A stretch of DNA of 64,000 nucleotides from an uncultured Bacteroidales bacterium (GCA_944326265.1 CALVDE010000002.1:1-64000), one strand, 5' to 3'. Counted from the first letter of the stretch, positions 53,955 through 63,467 are shown. Notes: a model not told the origin generated them from the letters alone. Made by a program: numbers and translations.

Positions 53955-55433
53955 TTAATATGATCTGGCAAAAATAACACGACGCTGCGAAGGACGGCCT
54001 GAATACACGCACTTGCCGGGCTCCTCGCAGACATAGCTGTCTATCGGTATGCAGCGTATCGTAGCCTTTGTCTCCTCCTGTATCTTCATTTCCGTCTCCG
54101 TCGTACCGTCCCAGTGGCAGAGCAGGAAGCCTCCTTCCTCAATGCGCTCCTTGAACTCATCCCAAGTATCCACCTTTACAGTCTTGGAATCCCTGAACGC
54201 CAAGGCTTTATTGTAGATATTGGTCTGGATGTCATCCAGCAGGCCCCTGATATGCCCGGCCAGTCCGTCACGGGAAGCGGCAGATTTCTCCAGAGTGTCC
54301 CTGCGGCTGATCTCCACCTCGCCCTTTTCAAGATCACGGGGTCCTATGACCACCCTGACAGGCACGCCCTTGAGCTCCCACTCGGCGAACTTGAAACCGG
54401 AGCGGACATTGTCGCGGTCATCTATCCTGTAGGATATTCCGGCGGCATCGAGTTCCTTGCCGATTTCTTTCATGTATGCCACCATACGGTCAAGCTCTTC
54501 CTGACCTTTATATATAGGAACCATCACCACCTGTATCGGTGCGATGGCCGGAGGCAGCACGAGACCGTTATTGTCACCGTGAGCCATGATAAGAGCACCC
54601 ATCAGACGGGTCGACACGCCCCACGAAGTAGCCCATACGTAATCGAGCCTGCCGTCCTTGTCCGCGAACTTGACATCGAACGCCTTCGCGAAGTTCTGTC
54701 CCAGGAAATGCGATGTTCCGGCCTGCAGGGCCTTGCCGTCCTGCATCATGGCCTCGATGCACAGAGTGTCGAGGGCTCCGGCGAAACGCTCATGCTCCGA
54801 CTTGTGGCCGACCACGACCGGCAGCGCCATGTGGGTACGGGCAAAGTCGGCATAGACATGCACCATCCTTTCAGCCTCCTCCATCGCCTCCTGTGCCGTA
54901 GCGTGGGCCGTATGCCCCTCCTGCCACAGGAACTCTGCGGTACGGAGGAAGAGACGGGTTCTCATCTCCCAGCGCACTACATTGGCCCACTGATTGATAA
55001 GAATAGGAAGATCCCTGTATGACTTGATCCAGTTCTTGTAGCTGTTCCATATAATTGTCTCCGAAGTGGGCCTGACTATCAGTTCCTCCTCCAGGCGGGC
55101 ATCAGGGTCCACCACCACTCCGGGTCCGTCAGGATTGGCTTTGAGACGGTGGTGCGTGACCACAGCGCACTCTTTGGCGAATCCCTCGACGTGCTCTGCC
55201 TCGCGGCTGAGAAAGGATTTCGGAATAAACAACGGGAAATATGCATTCTGATGTCCTGTGGCCTTGAACATCCTGTCAAGCTGTCCTTGTATCTTCTCCC
55301 AGATGGCATAGCCGTAGGGCTTAATGACCATGCAGCCCCTCACTGCGGAATTCTCCGCCAGATCAGCTTTTACCACCAGATTATTGTACCATTGGGAATA
55401 GTTCTCCTCTTTGCTTGTAACCTCTTTTGCCAT
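53955..55433 (-). CDS. proS: Prolyl-tRNA synthetase, archaeal/eukaryotic-type
   Basis: This 492-residue class II synthetase has the start [20 protein letters not shown], motif 2 ([20 protein letters not shown]), [20 protein letters not shown] and the zinc-like C-terminal end CRIPI...[14 protein letters not shown]. The lack of an inserted editing domain between motifs 2 and 3 marks the type-3 ProRS common in Bacteroidetes. A TACTTTTG box (55476-55483, minus) lies 43 bases before the start. Confidence 0.93.
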   Translation of the reverse strand: MAKEVTSKEENYSQWYNNLVVKADLAENSAVRGCMVIKPYGYAIWEKIQGQLDRMFKATGHQNAYFPLFIPKSFLSREAEHVEGFAKECAVVTHHRLKANPDGPGVVVDPDARLEEELIVRPTSETIIWNSYKNWIKSYRDLPILINQWANVVRWEMRTRLFLRTAEFLWQEGHTAHATAQEAMEEAERMVHVYADFARTHMALPVVVGHKSEHERFAGALDTLCIEAMMQDGKALQAGTSHFLGQNFAKAFDVKFADKDGRLDYVWATSWGVSTRLMGALIMAHGDNNGLVLPPAIAPIQVVMVPIYKGQEELDRMVAYMKEIGKELDAAGISYRIDDRDNVRSGFKFAEWELKGVPVRVVIGPRDLEKGEVEISRRDTLEKSAASRDGLAGHIRGLLDDIQTNIYNKALAFRDSKTVKVDTWDEFKERIEEGGFLLCHWDGTTETEMKIQEETKATIRCIPIDSYVCEEPGKCVYSGRPSQRRVIFARSY

Positions 55434-55475
55434 TAATGTATTGTTTAAATGGAATGATTTTTGTTAATTTGTATG

Positions 55476-55483
55476 CAAAAGTA
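55476..55483 (-). promoter_or_regulatory. -7 promoter box for proS
   Basis: TACTTTTG on the minus strand matches TAnnTTTG. Confidence 0.5.
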
Positions 55484-55512
55484 GCAATTATTGACAAAAA
55501 AGGAGGTCAGGT

Positions 55513-56811
55513 ATGAAAAAAAGTTTGATTTTGCTTTCGGTATGCTCTGCGGCACTGCTAAGTTCCTGCGGAACATCCTCCTATTATGCTTATTCCACTT
55601 TTGATGACGGCATATATTACAGGGCCACGAAAGAGTCCCGCGAGGAGCTGCTCGCAGACAGCCGCGAGGTCCGGGATCTGATAGACCGCACCCGCCAGGA
55701 GGCGGCACGTTTCTCCGACACCATTATAATAGCGGGAACCGCTCTTGAAGGCACAACCGGCATCACGTCTACGGCGACGGCTGCGGCTACGCCCGTCAAC
55801 ATCAATCTGAATCTGATAGACAACTGGTACGATTACAATCTCCTGGGATACGGCACATACTGCTCGTACTGGGACTGGCGTTACTGGGACGTGTTCGGAC
55901 CGTGGGGCAGATACTACGGATGGCACGACTGGTACAACTGGTACTCCCCCTGGTTCCCCGGCATCTATGATCCCTGGTATCCCAGCTGGGGATGGACATG
56001 GAGCTTCGCATGGAACAGCTGGGGCTGGTACGGAACATGGTGGGGAGGCCCTTGGGGAGGTCCGTGGGGATGGTATGATCCCTGGTATTATCCGTGGGGG
56101 CACCAGATGGCCATGTCCAGACCGGTTTACTACGGCAAACGCAGCACCGGAATAAGGAACGGTCTGACGGGCGGCAGTTCCGTTGCAGCGGGTACAATAT
56201 CCCGTGGAACCGGCGTGGACCGGAAAGTGCCCGGAACAGGTGACAGACCGGCCATCTCAGTAGTCAGAGGCAGGACGGCCAAAGCATCCGGCATAGCGTC
56301 CGCCACAACCACAAAAAGAGTGAACGGCACCGTGTCCGCCGGCAGGCACACTGCAGTGGGAAACTTCCAGGCATCAGGACAGATGAACCTGGGTGAAAGA
56401 TATGTAAGCCGTGGAGTGACAGCCTCCGTCACAGGCGGCAGGACCGTATCCGATGCCGGACAGGTACGCAGACCGTCCGCAAACTACAGAAAGGCCGTAA
56501 CAGCCGGCACCGCTGAATTCAGGAATCCTTTCGAGTCCCGTGGGACATCAGCCGTCTCCGGGTCATTCAACTCCGGCTTCCGCAGCCGGGGCAGCGCGGT
56601 ATCCTCCGGCAGAAGCGCGGGCTTCACTGACAGAACGGCAGCGACAGCCGTTGGGCGCGGCACGGCTGTAAGACAGGCAGGCAGCAGCCAGACCCGCAGC
56701 ATCAGCCAGGGGAGCAGAAGCGTATCCACCAGATCGTCCTTCAGCTCAGGAGGCAGATCATATAGCGGAGGCAGTTCCGTCCGCAGCGGAGGAGGCAGTG
56801 TAAGGAGATAA
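55513..56811 (+). CDS. Trp/Tyr-rich lipoprotein with basic Ser/Gly/Arg tail
   Basis: This 432-residue protein has a lipobox (ALLSSCGTSS), a charged helical segment (residues 35-75) and a striking aromatic block at about residues 98-200, where Trp, Tyr, Gly and Pro dominate (GWHDWYNWYSPWFPGIYDPW). The C-terminal 220 residues are low-complexity, basic and rich in Ser, Gly, Arg and Thr. I do not recognise a named domain. A canonical SD site, AGGAGGT, lies at 55501-55507. An exposed or wall-associated surface role is a guess; the FadL-like gene follows after 19 bases. Confidence 0.75.
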   Translation: MKKSLILLSVCSAALLSSCGTSSYYAYSTFDDGIYYRATKESREELLADSREVRDLIDRTRQEAARFSDTIIIAGTALEGTTGITSTATAAATPVNINLNLIDNWYDYNLLGYGTYCSYWDWRYWDVFGPWGRYYGWHDWYNWYSPWFPGIYDPWYPSWGWTWSFAWNSWGWYGTWWGGPWGGPWGWYDPWYYPWGHQMAMSRPVYYGKRSTGIRNGLTGGSSVAAGTISRGTGVDRKVPGTGDRPAISVVRGRTAKASGIASATTTKRVNGTVSAGRHTAVGNFQASGQMNLGERYVSRGVTASVTGGRTVSDAGQVRRPSANYRKAVTAGTAEFRNPFESRGTSAVSGSFNSGFRSRGSAVSSGRSAGFTDRTAATAVGRGTAVRQAGSSQTRSISQGSRSVSTRSSFSSGGRSYSGGSSVRSGGGSVRR

Positions 56812-56830
56812 ATTTTAGTGACCATTGACG

Positions 56831-58408
56831 ATGTACAGAAAATTACTGATTACTGCAGCAGCATTGTTGTCAGGTGTGCTGCAGGCTTATGCCCAGCTGG
56901 TTCCGCAGCATACCGATTATGCGCTTATGCTGTCCGGCAAATACTATGACGGCACGGCAAGAAGCGTGGCCATGGGCAATGCCATGACAGCCCTTGGAGG
57001 CGACCTCGGTGCCCTTTCCTATAATCCGGCAGCGTCTGGAGTCTACCGTTACTCGGAGATCACGCTGACTCCTTCGGTATACTCCACGTCTGTAAGCACT
57101 TCCCTTCTGGACGGACAAGACAGGTACGGCATCAGCCGCTTCTCGCTTTCCAATGCCGGATGGGTCGGGACTTTCGACACAGGACGCAGCAGAGGTCTTC
57201 TCAATTTCAATTTCGCCATTACTGCCAACCAGAGCAACAACCTGGCATACCGCAGCTCGGCACGGGGACTCCAGAGCTCGTCCAGCTACCTGGGCAGCCT
57301 CGCCTACCACATGCCGGCCATCAGCGGCAGCGACATGACCATGCCGGAAGAATTTCCTGACAGGCCCTTCTTCTACTCGGATGCCGCCTGGAATCAGGTA
57401 CTGGCATGGAACACCGGAATGATTGATTCCATCACCGGAGGACAGGGCTTCGTCGGAGCTACAGAGAACATAACGGATGACGGACGCTTCGTGATACCCG
57501 GCACACTGATCCAGGATTACTACAAGGAAAGGACAGGCTACGTCGAGGACATCATCATCAACGCATCCGGAAACGTGAGCAACATCTTCTTTTTCGGTGT
57601 AAGTCTCACCCTCCAGAGCATCTGGGCCAACGAGTACACATCCATAACCGAGACAGCCGGTGATCCGTCCCTGTTCCAGACCGGATTCACGGACTTTACC
57701 AAGGAGTACCGGCTCACCACCTCCGGAATGGGTGTCAACGCATCGGCCGGCTTCATCGTCAGGCCTGTCGCCGGACTCACCATCGGCGGTTCGATCTCCA
57801 CTCCCACCTGGATGTTCCTGAACGAGAGCTGGATGGAAAGCATGAGCGGCAACACCGGACAATACGGAGCCGCAGCACTGGACTCGCCTGTAGGGGAATA
57901 CGCCTACAGAGTGACTTCACCATTCAGATGGAACATAGGTGTCGGCTATACGGTCGGAGGTTTCCTGGCAATCGGAGTGGACTATGAGAGAACCGACTAT
58001 TCCAATATCTTTATGGCAGAGGACAACGGCAGCCGCAGCGGCTTCAGCGCAGAGAACGATTTCATGTCATCATACTACAGGGCCGTCAATAATGTCAGAG
58101 CCGGCATAGAAGCCTGGCCGCACCCGCAGCTGGCCGTCCGCCTCGGATACAACTACTACAGCTCACCGTACAGGACAGGAGCGGCATCTCCGTTCTGCAA
58201 CTATGAAAGCGACATGCACTATGCGTCCGCCGGTCTGGGCTTCCGCGCCGCTTCGGGATTCTTCATCGATATGGCCTACCAGCAGCAGTGCAATCCCGGC
58301 AGGCTGGACTTCCTGCTGTACGACAGCTACGAGAACAGCCCCGCACCTTCAGTCTCTGAGAGCTGGCGGAGCTGGAAGCTGCTCCTGACTCTGGGATGGA
58401 GATTCTAG
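56831..58408 (+). CDS. OmpP1/FadL-like outer-membrane protein
   Basis: This protein of about 525 residues has a signal peptide ending in LQAYAQ. The N-terminal hatch-like motif SVAMGNAMTALGGDLGALSY and then NPAASGVYRYSE, typical of Bacteroidetes OmpP1/TodX/FadL-type porins, follows, with a long beta-strand series ending LLLTLGWRF. It probably moves hydrophobic solutes across the outer membrane. I chose the ATG at 56831; a TTG two codons earlier also opens the frame. It lies 19 bases after the Trp/Tyr-rich lipoprotein gene. Confidence 0.85.
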   Translation: MYRKLLITAAALLSGVLQAYAQLVPQHTDYALMLSGKYYDGTARSVAMGNAMTALGGDLGALSYNPAASGVYRYSEITLTPSVYSTSVSTSLLDGQDRYGISRFSLSNAGWVGTFDTGRSRGLLNFNFAITANQSNNLAYRSSARGLQSSSSYLGSLAYHMPAISGSDMTMPEEFPDRPFFYSDAAWNQVLAWNTGMIDSITGGQGFVGATENITDDGRFVIPGTLIQDYYKERTGYVEDIIINASGNVSNIFFFGVSLTLQSIWANEYTSITETAGDPSLFQTGFTDFTKEYRLTTSGMGVNASAGFIVRPVAGLTIGGSISTPTWMFLNESWMESMSGNTGQYGAAALDSPVGEYAYRVTSPFRWNIGVGYTVGGFLAIGVDYERTDYSNIFMAEDNGSRSGFSAENDFMSSYYRAVNNVRAGIEAWPHPQLAVRLGYNYYSSPYRTGAASPFCNYESDMHYASAGLGFRAASGFFIDMAYQQQCNPGRLDFLLYDSYENSPAPSVSESWRSWKLLLTLGWRF

Positions 58409-58409
58409 C

Positions 58410-59036
58410 CTACATAAGGTAAGAGAAGGCATCCGGTCCCTCATTGAAGAGAAGATCCAGGGCCGAAAGTCCCGGGATGAACCCGAATCTCTCCGAGAAT
58501 ACCTGATAGTAGGGTCTATAACGGTTCCTGAATATTTCAGGGACCGTTTTTTTAGGATGCAGGGCATAGCGGATATCCAGAAAATCAGGCCCGTATGTCT
58601 CCACATAACTGTCCGTACAGGATATTTCGCACCTGATGCCAAGCAGTCCGGTCAGTTTCTCCGTAAGCATCACGTCCAGATCCAGCAGTCGCTCCGGACA
58701 CGAATCCAGAACAGGCAGGATGTCATCCCTGTAATACTCGAAGAATGCGGAAGTGCCGTAAGCGGACATAATTGCCCTCTCGTGCTGCAGACGCCACGGC
58801 CTGGAATAATCCACCACGACCGAATCCATGGTCCTGGCGGCATCCGGTACGGATACAGGAACCGTCAATGAAAGAATACCGTCACAGGCATATATCCTGC
58901 AACGGTTTCTATATGATTGCTTTATGTAGCTTTCCCTGCTTTCTATCAGAAGTCTTCCCGTCATGGCCGCAGCCATGAAATACTCTACGGGAGGGAAATA
59001 TGCGGCAGACACCACCGCACATGAAGGGCTATTCAT
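58410..59036 (-). CDS. WbqC-like family protein
   Basis: This 208-residue protein shows WbqC-like features: AYFPPVEYFMAA at the start, a central SLTVPVSVPDAARTMDSVVV, DYSRPWRLQHERAIMSAYG and the C-terminal YYQVFSERFGFIPGLSALDLLFNEGPDA. The family is often linked to polysaccharide or lipid A gene clusters but has no settled activity. Its start overlaps the lpxA stop by 8 bases, so it is the last gene of the lpxD-lpxC-lpxA run. The FadL-like stop on the other strand is one base away. Confidence 0.8.
   Translation of the reverse strand: MNSPSCAVVSAAYFPPVEYFMAAAMTGRLLIESRESYIKQSYRNRCRIYACDGILSLTVPVSVPDAARTMDSVVVDYSRPWRLQHERAIMSAYGTSAFFEYYRDDILPVLDSCPERLLDLDVMLTEKLTGLLGIRCEISCTDSYVETYGPDFLDIRYALHPKKTVPEIFRNRYRPYYQVFSERFGFIPGLSALDLLFNEGPDAFSYLM
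58522..58553 (+). terminator. Terminator of the FadL-like gene, inside the WbqC-like gene
   Basis: CGGTTCCTGAA and TTCAGGGACCG form an 11-bp stem with one wobble pair around TAT, followed by seven T. It lies 113 bases after the FadL-like stop and inside the convergent coding sequence. Confidence 0.75.
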
Positions 59037-59823
59037 CTACAGACAGGTCCGTGAACTTGATGATTCCCCTCTTGGAGGCTCTGATGAAATTGAGGATATT
59101 GTCCCTCTCGATGCAGGGGGGCACCTCTCTCTCGACTTCCAGACATGCGTCGCTGCGGTTGAGACCGCTGTTGTAGATGATACGGTACACCTCACGGATA
59201 CGGTCTATCTGCTCGTTGGAGAAGCCACGGCGGCGGAGACCCACATTGTTCAGTCCGCAGAAAGACAGGGGATGACGTCCTGCAAGAGCATACGGCGGCA
59301 CATCCTTGCTGATGCGCGAGCCGCCCTGAATCATCGCGTGCATACCGACATGGCTGAACTGATGGGCCAGCGAGCCGCCTCCGATGATGGCCCAGTCATC
59401 CACATCCGTCTCTCCGGCCAGCCCGACATAGCTGACCTGGATTACGTGATTGCCTATGTGGCAGTCGTGAGCCACATGGGCGTATGACATAATGAGACAG
59501 TTGTCGCCTATCTTGGTGAGCATCTTACCGCTTGCGGCCGTACCCCTGTTGACGGTCGCGCACTCGCGGATAACCGTATTGTTGCCTATCTCCACCCATG
59601 TGACCTCACCGGAATACTTCATATCCTGTGGAATGGCGCCGATCACCGCACCGGGAAATATCTTGCAGTTTTTACCGATTTTCACGTAATCAAAAATCGT
59701 CGCATGGGGACCTATCACGCACCCCTCTCCTATCTCGACATTCTCCGCTATGTAGCAATAGGGACCTATCTCCACATTGGCGGCTATCTTCGCGTTAGGA
59801 TGTACTGATGAGAATTGCATCAT
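59029..59823 (-). CDS. lpxA: UDP-N-acetylglucosamine acyltransferase LpxA
   Basis: This 264-residue protein has left-handed beta-helix hexapeptides (ANVEIGPYCYIAENVEIGEG, CVIGPHATIF) and the conserved active-site His region MSYAHVAHDCHIGNHV, followed by the C-terminal helical domain. It adds 3-hydroxyacyl chains to UDP-GlcNAc, the first step of lipid A synthesis. It lies 16 bases after lpxC. Confidence 0.94.
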   Translation of the reverse strand: MMQFSSVHPNAKIAANVEIGPYCYIAENVEIGEGCVIGPHATIFDYVKIGKNCKIFPGAVIGAIPQDMKYSGEVTWVEIGNNTVIRECATVNRGTAASGKMLTKIGDNCLIMSYAHVAHDCHIGNHVIQVSYVGLAGETDVDDWAIIGGGSLAHQFSHVGMHAMIQGGSRISKDVPPYALAGRHPLSFCGLNNVGLRRRGFSNEQIDRIREVYRIIYNSGLNRSDACLEVEREVPPCIERDNILNFIRASKRGIIKFTDLSVDE

Positions 59824-59839
59824 AACTGAAATACTGAAA

Positions 59840-60766
59840 TTATTTATTGTCGTTCTGTAACATTTTCTCCCTCACAATCCGTGCCACGGCCGTGTTGATC
59901 CTGTGCCCTGACTTCCTGGCCACAATCCGTCCCCTGATGCGCCTTCCCGCCAGGGTAAAATCCCCCAGGAGGTCCAGCATCTTGTGCCGTGCGCACTCAT
60001 TGGGGAAATGCAGGCGGACATTGTCCAGATAGCCATCCGGCAGACGGTCCACTTTCTCGACATTGAACAGAGCCGCCATACGGGCCAGATCCTCTTCCGG
60101 AACGGGATGCTCGACGATAACGAGCGCGTTCTCCAGGTCCCCGCCCTTGATGAGATTGTTCTTGAACAGCAGCTCCAGTTCGTGAAAGAATACGAATGTA
60201 CGGCACGGAGCTATCTCGGAGGCATAGTCCACGGACCCGTCATAATGAAAGGTCTGCACACCCAGGACATGGGAATTGAAGTCTATCGTAAGGTCTACCG
60301 AGAACTCCTCTGCAGGAAGGACCCTGAGTTCCGCCCCGGTCGCATCATCGCGCAGGCAGATTTCCTCCGTCACCTCATAATATCTGCGCGGAGCATCCTG
60401 CTCCAGAAGACCGTCCGCACAGACAGCCTTCACGTATGGAAGCGCACTGCCGTCCATGATCGGGACTTCCAGCGCATCGACACTCACCAGGGCATTGTCC
60501 ACACCGAGACCTGAAAACGCCGACAGCAGATGCTCCACTGTAGACACTCTCACCGGACCGTTTTCCAGAGTGGTCCCTCTCTGCGTACAAGTCACATAAT
60601 CCGTAAGGGCATCCACACAGGCATCCGGACCGAGATCCGTCCTGAGGAAGCGGATTCCGTAATCCGCCGGTGCCGGAGACAGCTTCATGGTCACTTTTCT
60701 GCCCGAATGCAGCCCTTTTCCCTCAAATGTATATTCTCTTTTTAACGTTCTCTGATTGTCAGACAT
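59840..60766 (-). CDS. lpxC: LpxC deacetylase, not fused to FabZ
   Basis: This 308-residue zinc amidase has the opening GKGLHSGRKVTMKLSPAPAD, the zinc-ligand motif VEHLLSAFSGLGVDNALV, HKMLDLLGDFTLAGRRIRG with its His and Asp, and the C-terminal GHRINTAVARIV. It makes the committed deacetylation in lipid A synthesis. In most Bacteroidetes LpxC is fused to FabZ (about 460 residues); here it ends at the LpxC boundary and lpxA follows directly, with no fabZ between. Confidence 0.92.
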   Translation of the reverse strand: MSDNQRTLKREYTFEGKGLHSGRKVTMKLSPAPADYGIRFLRTDLGPDACVDALTDYVTCTQRGTTLENGPVRVSTVEHLLSAFSGLGVDNALVSVDALEVPIMDGSALPYVKAVCADGLLEQDAPRRYYEVTEEICLRDDATGAELRVLPAEEFSVDLTIDFNSHVLGVQTFHYDGSVDYASEIAPCRTFVFFHELELLFKNNLIKGGDLENALVIVEHPVPEEDLARMAALFNVEKVDRLPDGYLDNVRLHFPNECARHKMLDLLGDFTLAGRRIRGRIVARKSGHRINTAVARIVREKMLQNDNK

Positions 60767-60783
60767 TCTCTTCTTTTTTATGA

Positions 60784-61776
60784 TTATTTCTTTCTGCCGC
60801 TTCTGCGGAAAAGAGCATACGCCCTCATGTACTCCATGTGCTCAAAAGCGGGACTGCCTATATATGCCTTATTTTCTTCCTTTATATCAGCCTGCACACC
60901 GGACTGAGCCGCCAGTCTTGTCCTGTCCGCGATGTGCAGGTGACCGGCTATTCCGACCTGACCGCCGAACATACAGGACTCGCCTATCTTCGTCGAGCCG
61001 GCGATACCGGTCTGGGCCGCTATTACCGTATTGGCTCCTATCTCGACATTGTGGGCCACCTGTATCAGATTATCCAGCTTCACACCCTTCCTTATCAAGG
61101 TAGTTCCCATCGTAGAACGGTCGATGACAGTGTTCGCGCCGATCTCGCAGTCGTCCTCTATGGTAACTATTCCGGTCTGCGGGATCTTCTTGTACGAGCC
61201 GTCGGCTGTCGGAGCGAAGCCGAATCCGTCCGACCCTATCACGGCGTTGGCCTGTATTATGCAGTTGTTTCCTATCCTGCATCCACGGTATATCTTGACA
61301 CCCGGATATATAATGCAGTTGTCCCCGATTGTGACACCCTCGCCCACATAGACCATCGGATATATCTGGGTATTCCTGCCGACAGACGCACGCCTGCCTA
61401 TATACGAATGCTGCCCTACGTAGACTCCCTTTCCGAGTCTGGCGGAAAACGCAACATGCGCCGACCATGCCCTGCCCCTGCGCCTGGAGGCTTTCATCGT
61501 GTTGAGAAGATCCAGGAGCGACGCCACCGCCTCATACGCATTGTCTACGCGGACAAGCGTGGCGGATACGGCCTCCTTGGGCTCGAATGACTTGTTTATA
61601 AGGATGATACTTGCCTTGCAGGTATACAGATAATGCTCATATTTAGGGTTGGCCAGGAAACACAGGGTTCCCGGCTTTCCGGACTCGATACGGGCCACGG
61701 AAGACACCGTCACGTCGGGATTTCCCACAATCTCGCCTCCGAGATGCTCCGCTATCACTTTTGCACTAACCTCCAT
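60784..61776 (-). CDS. lpxD: UDP-3-O-acylglucosamine N-acyltransferase LpxD
   Basis: This 330-residue LpxD has the N-terminal uridine-binding domain ([20 protein letters not shown]), beta-helix hexapeptides, the conserved [20 protein letters not shown] and the catalytic His in [13 protein letters not shown]. It adds the second acyl chain in lipid A synthesis. It is the first gene of lpxD-lpxC-lpxA-wbqC-like, with 17 bases to lpxC. Confidence 0.94.
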   Translation of the reverse strand: MEVSAKVIAEHLGGEIVGNPDVTVSSVARIESGKPGTLCFLANPKYEHYLYTCKASIILINKSFEPKEAVSATLVRVDNAYEAVASLLDLLNTMKASRRRGRAWSAHVAFSARLGKGVYVGQHSYIGRRASVGRNTQIYPMVYVGEGVTIGDNCIIYPGVKIYRGCRIGNNCIIQANAVIGSDGFGFAPTADGSYKKIPQTGIVTIEDDCEIGANTVIDRSTMGTTLIRKGVKLDNLIQVAHNVEIGANTVIAAQTGIAGSTKIGESCMFGGQVGIAGHLHIADRTRLAAQSGVQADIKEENKAYIGSPAFEHMEYMRAYALFRRSGRKK

Positions 61777-61830
61777 ATCTGTTAATTTTTCATTACATTC
61801 TTCAAGAATCGTGCAAAGAAAATACTTTTT

Positions 61831-61862
61831 TTTGGATTATCAGTATAAAACTATTACTTTTG
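61831..61862 (+). promoter_or_regulatory. Consensus promoter of rimP-nusA-infB
   Basis: TTTG (61831-61834) and TACTTTTG (61855-61862) are separated by 20 bases, matching the Bacteroidetes consensus. The transcript would start near 61868, giving a leader of about 67 bases. Confidence 0.7.
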
Positions 61863-61880
61863 TGCCGATTTAGGAAAGTG

Positions 61881-61908
61881 GAAAGGGACGGTGAGTCCCT
61901 TTCGTTTT
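61881..61908 (+). promoter_or_regulatory. Terminator-like hairpin in the rimP-nusA-infB leader
   Basis: GAAAGGGAC (61881-61889) and GTCCCTTTC (61895-61903) form a perfect 9-bp stem around GGTGA, followed by GTTTT. It lies between the promoter and the rimP start, where it could act as an attenuator or an RNA stability element. Confidence 0.6.
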
Positions 61909-61934
61909 ATTCACAGATCTTAACTTCTGATCCG

Positions 61935-62201
61935 ATGATAGAGAAACAAACCATAGAACAGATTGCAGAAAAATATCTGGAAGACCACGGTCTCGTACTT
62001 GTAGACGTGAAAGTCAACCAGGCCAACAACATCAAAGTCTTCTTCAGAGCCGTCGGCAGGCCGGCGTGCATTGATGACTGTGTGGGACTCAGCCGTCACA
62101 TCGAGTCCGGTCTGGACAGGGACAAGGAGGATTTTTCCCTGATGGTAAGCTCGGCAGGAGACGGAAACACCGACGACGATAATAATAATCAACAACAATA
62201 A
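61935..62201 (+). CDS. rimP: RimP-like ribosome maturation factor, N-terminal domain only
   Basis: This 88-residue protein from the ATG at 61935 (MIEKQTIEQIAEKYL) matches the RimP N-terminal domain: GLVLVDVKVNQANNIKVFF, DDCVGLSRHIESGLDRDKED and LMVSSAG at the boundary where SSPG usually leads to the second domain. RimP is normally about 150 residues with a C-terminal SH3-like domain; here a low-complexity tail of Asp, Asn and Gln, coded by trinucleotide runs, follows instead. It helps 30S subunit assembly. The stop lies 5 bases before nusA. Confidence 0.8.
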   Translation: MIEKQTIEQIAEKYLEDHGLVLVDVKVNQANNIKVFFRAVGRPACIDDCVGLSRHIESGLDRDKEDFSLMVSSAGDGNTDDDNNNQQQ

Positions 62202-62206
62202 CCGAC

Positions 62207-63439
62207 ATGGAAGTAAACCTGATCAGTACGTTTGCCGAGTTCAAGGAACTTAAGAACATCGACAGACCTACCATGATGAGCGTGCTGGAAGATATTTTCC
62301 GCACACAGCTGATAAAGATGTACGGCTCGGCCGACAATTTCGACATCATCATCAACATCGACAAGGGAGACCTTGAGATATGGAGGAACCGAGAGGTCGT
62401 GGAGAAGGTGGAGGATCCCAACACGCAGATCTCCATTGACGAAGTCCACAAGATAGATCCGTCCTACGAGCTGGGAGAGGATTTCCCCGAGGAAGTGAAG
62501 CTCGCGGATTTCGGACGCAGGGGCATTCTCAATCTGCGCCAGAACCTTCAGGGAAGGATCGCCGACATAGAGAAAGCCAACCTCTACAACAAGTACAAGG
62601 ACCGCATACATGAGATTCTCGTCGGCGAGGTCTATCAGGTATGGAAAAAGGAGGTGCTCGTAATGGACGAGGACGGCAACGAGCTGGTACTTCCCAAATC
62701 CGAGCAGATACCCTCCGACTACTTCAAGAAAGGCGAGACAGTCAAGGCAGTCATAGAGAGCGTGGAGATGAGGAACAACTCCCCCGTGATAACACTGTCG
62801 CGTACTTCCCCCGCTTTCCTCGAAAGGCTGTTCGAGCAGGAGGTGCCCGAGATCTTCGACGGTCTGATCACCATCAAGAAGGTGGTCCGTATCCCCGGAG
62901 ACAGAGCCAAAGTGGCGGTGGAGTCCTACGACGAGCGCATCGATCCCGTAGGAGCATGCGTAGGTGTCAAGGGCTCGCGTATCCACAGCATCGTCCGTGA
63001 GCTGCGCAACGAGAACATCGACATCATCAACTGGACATCCAACACCCAGCTTCTCATCCAGAGAGCACTCAGCCCTGCGAAAATATCCTCCATGTCGATT
63101 GACGAGGAGACCAGGCACATCCGCGTCAACCTCAGTCCTTCGGAGGTTTCGCTGGCCATCGGCAAGGGCGGAAGCAACATCAAGCTGGCCGGTCAGCTCG
63201 CAGGATACGAGATAGACGTATTCAGGGAGAGCGAGAACGGCGATGAGGAGGAGGATGTCCTGCTCGACGAGTTCAACGATGAGGTTGAACAGTGGATCAT
63301 CGACGCGCTCAAGGGCATCGGATGCGACACTGCCAAAAGCGTTCTGGCGCTTCCTGTCGAGGAGATCTGCAGAAGGGCCGACCTGGACGAGGAGACGGTT
63401 GTGGAGGTGCAGAAAATCCTCAAATCAGAATTTGAATAG
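62207..63439 (+). CDS. nusA: Transcription termination/antitermination factor NusA
   Basis: This 410-residue protein has an N-terminal NusA domain (AEFKELKNIDRPTMMSVLED), an S1 domain, and two KH domains (VGACVGVKGSRIHSIVRELR, VSLAIGKGGSNIKLAGQLAG). NusA binds RNA polymerase and modulates pausing. It sits in the classic rimP-nusA-infB order and may control the operon through the leader hairpin. Confidence 0.95.
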   Translation: MEVNLISTFAEFKELKNIDRPTMMSVLEDIFRTQLIKMYGSADNFDIIINIDKGDLEIWRNREVVEKVEDPNTQISIDEVHKIDPSYELGEDFPEEVKLADFGRRGILNLRQNLQGRIADIEKANLYNKYKDRIHEILVGEVYQVWKKEVLVMDEDGNELVLPKSEQIPSDYFKKGETVKAVIESVEMRNNSPVITLSRTSPAFLERLFEQEVPEIFDGLITIKKVVRIPGDRAKVAVESYDERIDPVGACVGVKGSRIHSIVRELRNENIDIINWTSNTQLLIQRALSPAKISSMSIDEETRHIRVNLSPSEVSLAIGKGGSNIKLAGQLAGYEIDVFRESENGDEEEDVLLDEFNDEVEQWIIDALKGIGCDTAKSVLALPVEEICRRADLDEETVVEVQKILKSEFE

Positions 63440-63467
63440 AATAATTTAAGGAACTAAAACACATTAT

